NCBI RefSeq assembly: GCF_022163125.1
Contig: NZ_CP091881.1
Location: 6,959,001 to 7,023,000, forward strand
From: Paenibacillus sp. HWE-109
GTDB lineage: Bacteria > Bacillota > Bacilli > Paenibacillales > NBRC-103111
Direction of reading: 5' to 3'
Length of the DNA stretch: 64,000 nucleotides
Part shown: one piece after another, positions 44,001-53,349 of the stretch
Numbering within the stretch: the first letter of the stretch is position 1
How the letters are laid out: each line of letters begins with the position of its first letter
Notes under the pieces: generated by a model
What the model was told of the DNA's origin: nothing
Databases searched by the model: none
The model's input: the letters and a program-made list of their open reading frames with translations, nothing else
Translations under genes and position numbers: made by a program

Positions 44001-47000
44001 CAGAAATAGACACTACATCATCAATCGAAATCTGGTATGGAACATACTTTCCTTTACAGTCTCTTTCACAAAACCAAACTGTCCCATCATTTTTAAGAAC
44101 CAGATTTGAACTATAACTAGCTGATATTGCTTTTATTGAATTTCCTAAGCTAGTTATTTGAGTAGCACCATCGTATCCGACTAGCCAAACGGTTCCATCG
44201 TTTTTTAAAGCTACGGTTTTACTATTGTTTGCTGAGATGGCCACAATCGAATCCAATTGAGGTATTTGCGTTGGTTGGGGGATGTAGTCAGTATTATGTT
44301 GCCCCAGTTGAAAGGCAACATTATTTCCCCATCCCCATACAGTGCCATCACTTTTTAAAACCACACTATGGTAATATCCTGCAGATACTGCTATTACCGA
44401 ATCTAGGTTTACTATTTGTGTCGGGGATTTAATACCATTCCCCCATTCCCAAACTGTACCGTCAGCTTTCATTGCTAAATTATGTTTCCCATTAGCCGAA
44501 ACTGCGACCACGTTGTTTAAACTAGGTACTGTAATAAATGTTGACTGAAACCCGTTTATAAAGCCATTACCCAATTGTCCGGAATCATTAGCTCCCCATG
44601 CCCACACGGTTCCGTCCTTTTTAAGAACCAAAGTATGACTATCTGCAGTAGCAATGGGTTCATTAATTAACACATTTATTTCACTACTTGATTCGGAAGA
44701 ATTTCTAGCATAATCATTAGCTTTAACTGTAAATTTATAGATTTTATTTTCCTTAAGATTCGATAACTTAATAGCCGTTGATGAAGTGACCGTCATCAGC
44801 GTTGTACCGTCGTAAATTGTGTAATCAGCTACTCCAAAATTATCACTTGCCGCATCCCAAGTTAAAGTAATACTTGTGCTATTTTTAGCGTCGTACGTTA
44901 AGTTTTGAGGTTTGGAAGGTGGTGTTTTATCAATTTTAATTTCGGTACTAGCAATACTACTTATGTTCCCGACATTGTCAATTGTTCGTGCAAATATTTG
45001 GGTTATACCTTCATTACTGATTACGTAAGAGTCATGATAATCAACCCATTGTCCATTACTTCCAACTTGATACTGGCTCTTCTGCACACCACTCAGAGCA
45101 TCAACTCCACTATAAATAGCTACTGTAACTGTTTGGTTTGTCCAATTGCTTGTCCTTGGAACTATAGTTGGCGACACTGGCGCTGTCTTATCAATTTTAA
45201 CTGTTGTTTTTACCTCGTTGCTGATATTTCCTGCATTATCAATCGATCTTGCCTTTACATCTCTTTGTCCTTCATTTGTAATAGTAAACTGATCCACGTA
45301 ATCCGTCCAAGTCCCATTAGGTTCAATTATATACTGAGTCCTTTGTATACCACTAAGACTATCTATGCCTGGGGAAACTGTTAATGACACATTTGAATTT
45401 GTCCATTCAACAGCACTTGCCGTTACTGTTGGATTGGTTGGAGCGGTTCGGTCAATTAAAATTATAGCGTGAGCATCATTGCTAATGTTACCAACTTTGT
45501 CAATTGTACGCGCAAAGACATCCGTTGATCCTTCTGTAGTAACTGTTATTGTAGAATTAGAAGGATAATTAATCCACGTCCCATTGGCACCGTATTTGTA
45601 TTGCGTTTTTTCAACTGTACTACCGCTATCCGTACCCTCATTAATGTTAAAGGAAACATCAGCATTTGACCAATTACTGTTGCTTAGATTAATAATGGGT
45701 TGGGTGGGACTTGTTTTATCAATAAAAACAGTAGCACTTGTTTCAGCACTTATATTACCTGCGTTATCAATAGTTCTTGCAAATATTGAGGTTTTTCCCT
45801 CGTTTGAAATGGTTACTTCAGCATTGTAATCAGTCCATACTCCGGTAGCCCCAAATTTGTACTGGCTTTTTTGTACGCCACTTATGCCATCCATTCCGCT
45901 AAGAATAGTAAACGTCGCATCACCACTAGTCCATGTAGATGGTGAGTAGTTAATAGTCGGTTCAGTAGGTACATGCTTATCAATATTTATTTGTCTTTTA
46001 ATTGGTTTTGAGAAATTGCCATTCTTATCAATAGCCTGCACAATTAACTCGTGATGACCTTCTGAACTTACAGTAAACGGTTGCAAGTATTCATTAATAT
46101 CATTACCATCTAATTGAAAAACTACTTCTTTCACGCCGGAATCTATGTCTTCTGCATTTATCGCGACTAAAGTATCTGTAGAGTACCAATCATTTACCCC
46201 AGTACTCCCATGAATACCGATAGAAACCGTCGGTAGAACTCCATCTTGGGAACTCCGCGCGTCCAAGATAGATATCGGGAATATTTTGCTATCAGTAGTG
46301 CCATCACCATTTACATCTAAGTCTAATATTATAGCATGATCAATATCCGTATTTGACTTTATTATAGTAGTTGGACTTAGGGGTACATTCTCAAACCGAA
46401 CTGTTTTTATAGGATTATTTGCGTTATCATATTCAATCATAGTAAAATTCATCAAACCGTTATCAGTTCCTATTAACTTCATATCATAAACGTCTTTGTT
46501 AAGAAGAACAACTTTCTTATCCCCTAACAAATAGTAAGCACCGTTTTTAATATTACTATCAATAGTACCATCCGTGTTTGGTCCTGCATGGGCTCCACTT
46601 TGACTATAAATATGAACATCAACTGGGCATTCATATATTAATTTAAGTGTTGGAGTATCCTTACGTTGTCTTCTAATTTTATCGCTAGCCAGAATTTCCG
46701 GGTGACCATTTAAAATATTCAGCACTTGATTTAGAACATCATTATTACTTTGCAACTGTCTATGCATTTCGTCTACATAATATGTTTTATCTGGATTACC
46801 CCTACTAATATCAGCACTAATAACAGGAACAGTTCCATCACCATTAATATTACTAACATCATTTACAGACATATTACTATGATCGCCTTTATATTTTACA
46901 ATACCAGCAGTCTTATTCTGATCCCCTACTATATAATAGGAGTCAACAAGTTGATGAGGAAATTGTATAGTATTATGAAACTGTTTTATTTGATTAATTA

Positions 47001-50000
47001 ATCTGCTATTTACAAATGGTCGTTCCCTCTTTAAGAAATCTATTGTTTCATCAAAAGTATTAAAGTTATCTTTTTTGATATCTACTATAGATCTTCCGTT
47101 AGTTCCTACACCAACCTCTTGATACATTTCTCTAGTTACATATGGGAGCGGTTGATTCCCTGATGATGATTGTTTGATAGCTTCAAAATATCTTTCACTA
47201 GGAAATAGTTGATAACTTGACATTGCATTCGAAAGTAATGACTGAACAGCTTCCTTAGTACTTCTAGGGAAGTAATTAGATCTAAAAAGATCGCCTGCAT
47301 ATCCAAAAATTGAATTATAATTTTCCAATGCCCCTAATCCTACAGGAGTACCGAGAAATGGCGTTCCCAAAAAGATCGCTTTTTTTATCTTGGTACCACC
47401 CGTTTTTTGAATAAATCTTGTAGCAACTAGCCCCCCCATACTATGGGCCACAATAGATACATCATCTGATTCAGATAAATATTCAACATAGGAAGCAAGC
47501 TTATCAGCGGCTGTGTCAATGTCCAATCTCCAATCATATCCCATTGGGATGACATTGTAGCCTTCATTTTGCAAAGTTTCTATAGCCTTTCCATAGTACT
47601 GTTTACCCGGAACTCCTGGTTGAATATTCCTAACTGAATGCCCTGCCTCATCCAAAGCAAGCTTATCTAATTTGAGCGAAAAATCAAGACTGGCAACCCC
47701 ATCAATCTTAAACACATCATCATCATATTCTTTTAAATTACTTCCCATAATCCCTGGCAGAAAAATAATATTACCTTTTGGTAACACAAGCACATCTTCT
47801 TGAAGTTCATATTTTTTCTCGTAGATATCTTCTACTTCTAAAGTAAACGTATAATTATTAGGCTTATCGATCCTTGTATAAATTTCATCATCTGATCTGT
47901 CACTTGTCCTAACAAAAGCTAACTGATTACAAGTCAGCTTCATACTTTTCACACTAATATTGTCAGCATAGTATCTAATTGAAGTAACTTGACCTGCTTT
48001 TACATGATCCTGAAAGACTATACCAAGTTGCGGAGCAGCTACAGTATGAAAAAATTCAGATGTTGGATCAGATACATTGCCAGCTGTATCCCAAGCAATT
48101 AATTTAAATTTATATCGGGTTAGGGCTTTATTTGGCGTCCACGTAATTGTTGAACTGGCAGCCAATCTTTCCCATGAGTCTAATTCTCCAAGTACAGTAC
48201 CGTCATCACTAAGTTCTTCAACTGTTAGTTTAAGTGATTTTATTGACTTATTATCATAACCAGAGATATTGACGTTTATTGGTTTACCCTTTTCAAAGGG
48301 TTGATTATTTGCAGGAATATTGATTACTGCAAACGGTTTCTGCGTGTCTATCATACTTGGATCAATAAGATTTACTGTCCAATATTCGCTTTTATGACAT
48401 CCTTGTCCCATAATAGGGTCCATGTAACAGAAAGCATATTTTATCTCGTATTCTCCTGGCTCTTGAGAAGAAGTATCCCATTCAAATGGAATTCGAGAAT
48501 ACGCAGATAAATTCACACCATTTTCACCATGAACTAGATGTCTACTAAATTGATCTAGCTTCTCGCCATATCTATTTGGCTTAAACACACCTATGTATAC
48601 TTCTGAAATTTGTTGCTCAATATTAATTGAGGTCGTCACAAGATTTCCAATGCTATACGTAACTGGGCTTGGACTTTTCCCATAGGAAGTTATTCTTACA
48701 TACTCGTTCCCATATACATCACCCGTAATCGTTCCCGTAGTATCTATGGAAACATCACGTAGATACTTTTGCTCATAAGCAGCTACAAGGTTAACTAAAC
48801 CATATCCGTACTTCTCTTTTTCACCAATAATTTTTGAAGAACGTAATAGCGATAACTTTACTTGTTCAGCAGTCCAATCAGGATGAGCGGACCAAATCTC
48901 TGCTGCAGCCCCTGTAATGTAAGCTGTTGAAAAAGAAGTGCCATTAACTGTTGTATAGTCGTTATTATAATTAGTAGTTAATATATTTGACCCAGGAGCT
49001 ACAAGGTCTATTTTATCTCCATAATTTGAAAAAGGTGAAATTTCCAAGCTTTGATTTAATGCGCCTACAGACATAACTGTAGGATATCTAGCAGGATACT
49101 TAACTGCATTAGCACCTTCATTACCAGCAGAGGCAACAACTAAAATACCTGCATCCCATGCTTGTTTCATAGCATCCTGGAGAATAACACTGTTATAAGA
49201 ACCAGTAAAACTCATATTGATAATATTGATTTTATTTTCAATGCACCAATCTATAGCTGAAACAATCTGACTATAGGAACCATTACCCTCTCTATCTAAA
49301 GCTTTAACGGAATATATACTTGCATTTGGTGCAATACCCACTGTTCCATGTCCGTTAATTTTCGAACTGATTATTCCTGCGATTTGAGTTCCATGGCCAT
49401 TATCATCATTATAACTATCACTTACTAGTGCTACTCCACCTAGAACACTAAGTTCAGAATGAGTTAGATCCACTCCTGTATCTACAATAGCTACTTTAAT
49501 ACCACTACCTAAAACCCCAAAATTCTGAAGGCTTTGGGTGTTTAATGCTTCATATCCCCAAGTCAGTGTCTCATTATTTGGATAAACATTTCCTGCAACA
49601 GTGACTGGGTAGTCCGGTTCAATAATAAGTACGTCAGGGTTATTAGATAAATTTTGATATTCTTCATTATTAAGTTCCAATAAAGTCTGATTAAAATTCT
49701 TGAACTCTTTAAGAAGTTTGCCCGTTATATTTTGCTTTCTCATAAAACTCTGGCTGATAGTATTCTTTGAAATTTTCGATTTGAATTTCACTAAATATTT
49801 TCTTTTAGAGAAGTTATCCATATACACTGAAGAAGTGACACTATCTAAACCATAATGCTCACCTATCTTGCTCTCCGTTGAATACGATTCTCCAGTAACC
49901 GTGTCCCTGTCTTGCTTAGTTATATCATTAGGAGCGACATGAGCATTAATCTTTTCTGTTTTGACTTCCTTATTTACATTTTCTGATGCATTACCTGTTA

Positions 50001-50073
50001 GTGTTGGCATCATAGCGTTAAAAAAAAATAAAAATACTAAAAAAAGAACCAAATTATTTTTGAGCCTCTTCAA
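41047..50073 (-). CDS. giant secreted subtilisin - LCAT-like lipase - Ig/FN3 - RCC1 propeller protein (3008 aa)
   Basis: The start is TTG at 50073 behind AAGGAGGAGCAGAA. A signal peptide (about 1-30) and an inhibitor-like propeptide (about 92-158) precede a subtilisin S8 domain with D198 (VAIVDTGVD), H227 (DDNGHGT), N318 and S380 (VNGTSFS). An LCAT-like alpha/beta hydrolase follows: LPGIMGSN (772-779), S878 in IVAHSMGG, a likely Asp in NGDGTVP near 1079 and His near 1104. Five WT..SGVQKSQY..NISxxx modules of about 85 residues span about 1290-1715, then an FN3 module. The rest (about 1800-3008) is three RCC1 propeller modules with repeats such as NHSLALKNDGTILAWGSN, joined by linkers containing WSGWSESWMI. 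No cell-wall anchor is seen. Both enzymes look catalytically complete. Biological target unknown; a toxin, scavenging enzyme or self-processing adhesin are all possible. Confidence 0.93.
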   Translation of the reverse strand: MKRLKNNLVLFLVFLFFFNAMMPTLTGNASENVNKEVKTEKINAHVAPNDITKQDRDTVTGESYSTESKIGEHYGLDSVTSSVYMDNFSKRKYLVKFKSKISKNTISQSFMRKQNITGKLLKEFKNFNQTLLELNNEEYQNLSNNPDVLIIEPDYPVTVAGNVYPNNETLTWGYEALNTQSLQNFGVLGSGIKVAIVDTGVDLTHSELSVLGGVALVSDSYNDDNGHGTQIAGIISSKINGHGTVGIAPNASIYSVKALDREGNGSYSQIVSAIDWCIENKINIINMSFTGSYNSVILQDAMKQAWDAGILVVASAGNEGANAVKYPARYPTVMSVGALNQSLEISPFSNYGDKIDLVAPGSNILTTNYNNDYTTVNGTSFSTAYITGAAAEIWSAHPDWTAEQVKLSLLRSSKIIGEKEKYGYGLVNLVAAYEQKYLRDVSIDTTGTITGDVYGNEYVRITSYGKSPSPVTYSIGNLVTTSINIEQQISEVYIGVFKPNRYGEKLDQFSRHLVHGENGVNLSAYSRIPFEWDTSSQEPGEYEIKYAFCYMDPIMGQGCHKSEYWTVNLIDPSMIDTQKPFAVINIPANNQPFEKGKPINVNISGYDNKSIKSLKLTVEELSDDGTVLGELDSWERLAASSTITWTPNKALTRYKFKLIAWDTAGNVSDPTSEFFHTVAAPQLGIVFQDHVKAGQVTSIRYYADNISVKSMKLTCNQLAFVRTSDRSDDEIYTRIDKPNNYTFTLEVEDIYEKKYELQEDVLVLPKGNIIFLPGIMGSNLKEYDDDVFKIDGVASLDFSLKLDKLALDEAGHSVRNIQPGVPGKQYYGKAIETLQNEGYNVIPMGYDWRLDIDTAADKLASYVEYLSESDDVSIVAHSMGGLVATRFIQKTGGTKIKKAIFLGTPFLGTPVGLGALENYNSIFGYAGDLFRSNYFPRSTKEAVQSLLSNAMSSYQLFPSERYFEAIKQSSSGNQPLPYVTREMYQEVGVGTNGRSIVDIKKDNFNTFDETIDFLKRERPFVNSRLINQIKQFHNTIQFPHQLVDSYYIVGDQNKTAGIVKYKGDHSNMSVNDVSNINGDGTVPVISADISRGNPDKTYYVDEMHRQLQSNNDVLNQVLNILNGHPEILASDKIRRQRKDTPTLKLIYECPVDVHIYSQSGAHAGPNTDGTIDSNIKNGAYYLLGDKKVVLLNKDVYDMKLIGTDNGLMNFTMIEYDNANNPIKTVRFENVPLSPTTIIKSNTDIDHAIILDLDVNGDGTTDSKIFPISILDARSSQDGVLPTVSIGIHGSTGVNDWYSTDTLVAINAEDIDSGVKEVVFQLDGNDINEYLQPFTVSSEGHHELIVQAIDKNGNFSKPIKRQINIDKHVPTEPTINYSPSTWTSGDATFTILSGMDGISGVQKSQYKFGATGVWTDYNAEVTISNEGKTSIFARTIDNAGNISAETSATVFIDKTSPTQPIINLSNSNWSNADVSFNINEGTDSGSTVEKTQYKYGANGTWINYPSNSTITVTTEGSTDVFARTIDKVGNISNDAHAIILIDRTAPTNPTVTASAVEWTNSNVSLTVSPGIDSLSGIQRTQYIIEPNGTWTDYVDQFTITNEGQRDVKARSIDNAGNISNEVKTTVKIDKTAPVSPTIVPRTSNWTNQTVTVAIYSGVDALSGVQKSQYQVGSNGQWVDYHDSYVISNEGITQIFARTIDNVGNISSIASTEIKIDKTPPSKPQNLTYDAKNSTSITLTWDAASDNFGVADYTIYDGTTLMTVTSSTAIKLSNLKENKIYKFTVKANDYARNSSESSSEINVLINEPIATADSHTLVLKKDGTVWAWGANDSGQLGNGFINGFQSTFITVPSLNNVVAVSANGKHNLAMKADGTVWEWGNGIKSPTQIVNLDSVIAVSAGYYHSVVLKSDGTVWGWGNNVAFQLGQHNTDYIPQPTQIPQLDSIVAISANNSKTVALKNDGTVWLVGYDGATQITSLGNSIKAISASYSSNLVLKNDGTVWFCERDCKGKYVPYQISIDDVVSISAGNSDHNLAIKSDGTAWAWGTNTHGELGNGNNVYSATPVQVSGLTSVIAVSASSEAPTSQLYPNISSFSVGMKNDGSIWTWGRNDVGQLGDGTVSSRFVPVTLKANTAPLATLTVPSGTSTSPTLLSSKTPSISWSLSDNVGTLFTEYQVQVLNGSTIVYDSGNLSLNNTATEGGWRIPVDMPTGVPLKTKIRVSDGYIWSGWSESWMIIKATLPIIPGVSTGNNHSLALKNDGTILAWGSNDLGQLGTGVSGGFQSTYTKVPGLDNMVAISANGSHSLALKSDGTAWEWGNGIKSPTQIVNLDSVIAVSAGYYHSVVLKSDGTVWGWGNNVAFQLGRHNTNYISQPTQIPQLDSIVAISANNSKTVALKNDGTVWLVGYDGATQIASFGSSIKAISAGYSFNLVLKNDGTVLTCESDCKGRYVPYQIPISNVVSISAGNSDHNLAIKSDGTAWAWGTNTHGELGNGSNVYSATPVQVSGLTSVIGVSASSEAPTSQLYPNISSFSVGMKNDGSIWTWGRNNVGQLGDGTVNSRSIPVTLKANIAPLATLTVPSGTSTSPTLFSSKTPSISWNLSDNIGTLFTEYQVQVLNGSTIVYDSGNLSLYNTATEGGWRIPVDMPTEVPLKTKIRVSDGYIWSGWSESWMIIKATLPIIPGVSTGNNHSLALKNDGTILAWGSNDLGQLGTGVSGGFQSTYTKVPGLDNMVAISANGSHSLALKSDGTAWEWGNGIKSPTQIVNLDSVIAVSAGYYHSVVLKSDGTVWGWGNNVAFQLGRHNTNYISQPTQIPQLDSIVAISANNSKTVALKNDGTVWLVGYDGATQIASFGSSIKAISAGYSFNLVLKNDGTVLTCESDCKGRYVPYQIPISNVVSISAGNSDHNLAIKSDGTAWAWGTNTHGELGNGSNVYSATPVQVSGLTSVIGVSASSEAPTSQLYPNISSFSVGMKNDGSIWTWGRNNVGQLGDGTLINKAVPVRIQPMQGQQ
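41108..43720. repeat. tandem near-identical 1311-bp coding repeats (RCC1 modules 2 and 3)
   Basis: Inside the giant gene the sequence repeats with a period of 1311 bp (437 codons). For example, the segment at 41202 recurs at 42513. From about 41108 to 42131 and from 42419 to 43442 no difference was noticed by eye; differences appear only around the linker (T at 42132 versus C at 43443). A third, more diverged copy lies at about 43700-44660. Confidence 0.9.
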
Positions 50074-50637
50074 TTCTGCTCCTCCTTAGAATGATTAGAT
50101 TACAAAAATATCAGTTAAATACTTAAATTTTTGTTGCATACTGTGCCGCATAATATTGATTAGTACTCTCAGATTCTCACACGATAAATTACTACAGAAT
50201 ACCTTGTACCCTACTTATTAATGAATTGCACAAGATCACTTCCTTCACATATATTGAGATATTTGTTAGAAATCATTGTATTCAACAAGTATCTTATTTT
50301 TTTACTTTATTCGGTAAAAACTAACAACTTATTCTATAGTTTATATCCTTACTCAATTGAGTGCATTAAGATAAATTGTATTTTTTTGTATTTTCATGTC
50401 GAATTCAGTAAAGATAAGATAAATTGCATTTGTTTTTATAAAATTCATAACACATTTGAATACCCAACAAGAATTTCTTTCGAAATTTCGGTAATCTCCA
50501 AATGATCCTAATCACACTTATATAATCATTTTATTTTTTAAAAATTCAGATGTATCACATTAAAATAATAGTTTTGATGAATTCGGATAAAAGAAAAAGT
50601 CTTAGAATTCAGACAGACTAATCCAATACATTCAAAA

Positions 50638-50684
50638 AAAGTCACTTATGTAAGTTAGCGTTGCTTACTTACATAAGTGACTTT
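50638..50684 (-). terminator. intrinsic terminator of the 205-aa membrane protein gene
   Basis: AAAGTCACTTATGTAAGT and ACTTACATAAGTGACTTT form a perfect 18-bp stem with an 11-nt loop; on the minus strand a run of seven T follows. Apart from this, 50074-50781 is AT-rich and holds no gene I can support. The 94-codon frame at 50221 has no ribosome site. Confidence 0.93.
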
Positions 50685-50781
50685 TCACCCACATAATATA
50701 TATTTAATTATTCTATATTCACTTTCTTACTAGAATATATCAACTATTAAAAAATATATCCTTAAAAGAAGAATTTCCTTA

Positions 50782-51396
50782 TTATTTAAGACATATATTA
50801 GGGATAGATGACGCCGCATAATTGGCATCTCTACAGGCTAGAAACTTCTTAGATGCAGAATATCTCATTGTGGACTGTTTATTATCCTCAGTGCTTATTA
50901 ACTCAATTGTAATATCCTCAATATCGTTTAGTGGTCTTATCGACTGTAAAAGATAATTCATATCTTCCTTACTAAGGCTAGCATTTTTTTTGAATATATA
51001 TAATGTTTGTCCTCCAAATTGTTCAATACTTACTATTGAGAAGCCATCTTTTAGATTTTGTTTATAATACAAAGAATTTTCATCAATAGTTTTTTGATAT
51101 TGTTTATTCTCAAAATCCTCAAATATATACGTTCCGGTATTTAATAGGACAAATAGAATAACTGCCCCCCATAGACATAGGATAAATTTATTGATATTCA
51201 GAAGTTTATAATACACTTTGTAAACAATAGTGATAATTATCATCACAAAAATAAGTATTGCACTTTCTATTAACTTATCAATTAGATTCTTAGGGGTTGA
51301 GAAAAGGACTCTCAACGGATCAATCATATAATACCATAGTCTAGTAAGTAATAAAGTGGAAATCAAAACAAAAAATGCAGTAAAATAACGCCTCAA
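50782..51396 (-). CDS. membrane protein of unknown function in the AT-rich island
   Basis: About 204 aa. The start is taken as TTG at 51396 because AGAGGTGA lies 6 nt upstream; GTG at 51405 would overlap that site. Three membrane helices (YFTAFFVLISTLLLTRLWYY, LIESAILIFVMIIITIVYKV, FILCLWGAVILFVLLNTGTY) are followed by an extracytoplasmic domain with two late Cys residues (FLACRDANYAASSIPNICLK). It lies upstream of the giant gene on the same strand but is separated from it by a strong terminator. No family recognised. Confidence 0.75.
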   Translation of the reverse strand: MRRYFTAFFVLISTLLLTRLWYYMIDPLRVLFSTPKNLIDKLIESAILIFVMIIITIVYKVYYKLLNINKFILCLWGAVILFVLLNTGTYIFEDFENKQYQKTIDENSLYYKQNLKDGFSIVSIEQFGGQTLYIFKKNASLSKEDMNYLLQSIRPLNDIEDITIELISTEDNKQSTMRYSASKKFLACRDANYAASSIPNICLK

Positions 51397-51711
51397 TATA
51401 TTCACCTCTTTTGTACTAGTCTGAGTTTCTAGTATATAAAAATACTATTTATATTTTATCACAGTAATTTGATACTATCGCACTTTCTAGAATGAAGCAT
51501 GAAAATGAAGTACAGAAGAGTAATTAGGTGATACTACAGCAAACAAATTTCAATCAAAACTTTCACTTCCTATATTTACTTATCAATCTATGTTTAGTAA
51601 TTCATATTCGAATTATAATATTCACTAAGTGATTTTAACCATAAAGGTTAAAATACTTCATAATAAGTGGTTATTTTGAAACATTTAACCCATTATAGCC
51701 CACAACTGTAC

Positions 51712-51834
51712 TTATATCGCATAGAATGAACTATCTAGCTCCACGATTGGGAAATGAGCGCCGTACTCGCGCAGCTTGCCTCTGCTGCCGCCTAGTTCGT
51801 GGTCGCCCCAGCCGGATAGGCCGATGTTGATCAT
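51712..51834 (-). pseudogene. truncated duplicate of the yecE 5' end
   Basis: The first 37 codons are identical to yecE (MINIGLSGWGDHELGGSRGK onwards), with the same ribosome site. The frame then continues YAI and stops after 40 residues. It is a duplicated gene fragment, not a functional protein. The rest of the gene-poor stretch 51397-51925 is AT-rich with nothing else recognised. Confidence 0.88.
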
Positions 51835-51859
51835 CGTTGTTCCTCCTTCTGCCGTTGTT
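51722..51859. repeat. 138-bp direct repeat, right copy (yecE' fragment)
   Basis: Perfect copy of 40696-40833 in the same orientation. Together the two copies bracket the giant gene and the 205-aa membrane protein gene. Confidence 0.93.
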
Positions 51860-51925
51860 TTTCTATATTTTACCTATCTGCGAGCAAGGGGACAACTAGA
51901 AGACCCGTGTAACCCCAATTCGTTT

Positions 51926-52648
51926 TTATTTTATATTTTGAGATACTTGAATTTTCTTTATTAGTTGCTCCTTTGGTAACTTTAAATCCGTCCTTGTATA
52001 CAATGTGATATTCAAATAATTATTATCTGTTGTATAGTAATAAAAACTAATCTCCGAAAACCTTAAATCATTTAATAAAGTTGCTACTCCTAAGCATTTC
52101 TCAATAAACGCCTCATTTGATAAATTTTCACTGCCTTCGTTCCACTTGATTACTGCATTCATAGATGTCGGTCTTATGTTACTGTTAATCATTTCAGTAA
52201 ACTTCATCGAGAGATAGTATGATTCCATATTCTTAGACTCATTACTATAACCATTTCCACCAATAAAGTTTATCGTAGTATTGCTCATTCGGATAATGGG
52301 AGAAATCATTTGATTAACGACGTTGGCTCCTTCAATTTTAAACTTTTGATCCAACAGATTCTCAAAAACTACTTCTCCTTTATCGTTTAATTCGATCCAA
52401 AATTTAATTATCATCCCATTTATTTCTGCTGTTACAGGAACATTGTAATCCAAACCAAATACTGAGGAACCAGGGGAAAACAATTGCTTTTTTGGACTAA
52501 ATATTTGAAATGAAATAAAATTATATTTATTTTGCAAATTCTTAAACGCAATATTTTTTACTCGATGATGATCCCAAAGTACATGTATAACAAAAATAAA
52601 AATAATTAATAGCACAAAAATAGTAATAGTTTTTTTCCCATTGCTCAC
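51926..52648 (-). CDS. single-pass membrane protein, unknown function
   Basis: About 240 aa from GTG at 52648 (GGGGAG upstream); a GTG at 52666 is an alternative. One N-terminal membrane helix (TITIFVLLIIFIFVIHVLW) is followed by an extracytoplasmic domain with mixed beta/alpha character. Low GC, like its neighbours. The start of the next gene on this strand lies about 90 nt away, so an operon with 52736-53029 is possible. No family recognised. Confidence 0.7.
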   Translation of the reverse strand: MSNGKKTITIFVLLIIFIFVIHVLWDHHRVKNIAFKNLQNKYNFISFQIFSPKKQLFSPGSSVFGLDYNVPVTAEINGMIIKFWIELNDKGEVVFENLLDQKFKIEGANVVNQMISPIIRMSNTTINFIGGNGYSNESKNMESYYLSMKFTEMINSNIRPTSMNAVIKWNEGSENLSNEAFIEKCLGVATLLNDLRFSEISFYYYTTDNNYLNITLYTRTDLKLPKEQLIKKIQVSQNIK

Positions 52649-52735
52649 AAGCTCCCCAACCTCCACTTCTCTTACAGCAAATCTATATTTTCCAACCCTT
52701 CAACGAAATTCATATTAATTTCAAGCTAGAGATAA

Positions 52736-53029
52736 TTAAAAACAGCAAAAGTCTAGCTTAAAATTCTTGATTACCATAGATTCAGTGACCATAAATACAA
52801 TTAGGACTAGAACGAGATACCATTTCCTGAAAAGAATTGAACATACTAATACAATTGTTGGAATTAGATAAACCAGGACATTTTCAATAATTATTAACGA
52901 TTCATTTCCAATCGGACCGAGTTTGGTATCGACAAGAATTATTAGTAAAAATTCGACTATAAAGTATGTGAATCCCAGTATGAGTCCCCCTAATATAGCT
53001 GATGTTACATATACTATTTTCTTTGACAT
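52736..53029 (-). CDS. small three-helix membrane protein, unknown function
   Basis: About 97 aa from ATG at 53029 (AAGGAGATTACTGGAG before it); the longer frame to 53098 lacks a ribosome site. Three membrane helices (VYVTSAILGGLILGFTYFIV, NVLVYLIPTIVLVCSILF, WYLVLVLIVFMVTESMVI) and a C-terminus ending DFCCF. No family recognised. Between 53030 and 53349, the divergent intergenic region, no convincing promoter or structure was found. Confidence 0.65.
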   Translation of the reverse strand: MSKKIVYVTSAILGGLILGFTYFIVEFLLIILVDTKLGPIGNESLIIIENVLVYLIPTIVLVCSILFRKWYLVLVLIVFMVTESMVIKNFKLDFCCF

Positions 53030-53349
53030 CTCCAGTAATCTCCTTAACTTCATAGGTTGAATTATAATCACTCTGAAATATAAACCTACAGTTTCCATAA
53101 AATACTTACTTTTACTTTATTCGATAATTCAAAACAGTTCCATATGAGTTTATATGTTATTCGAACTAGTTGCATTAAGAGATAATATAATGATTCGGAC
53201 CCGCCAACCAAAATGCATATCCCAAAACACTTTTATCAGCATGTAGATCAACCTTAGAACTTCATAAATTCCATATCATTAAAATTCCCCAAATGTTACA
53301 TTTATCCAAGAGACTAAAACTCCATATTCCCAAGAAATAAGGTGGCAAG

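Noticed and set aside
50221..50505. 94-codon plus-strand frame in AT-rich DNA
   Set aside because: No ribosome site; composition-driven Ile/Phe/Tyr/Asn-rich peptide with no plausible domain.
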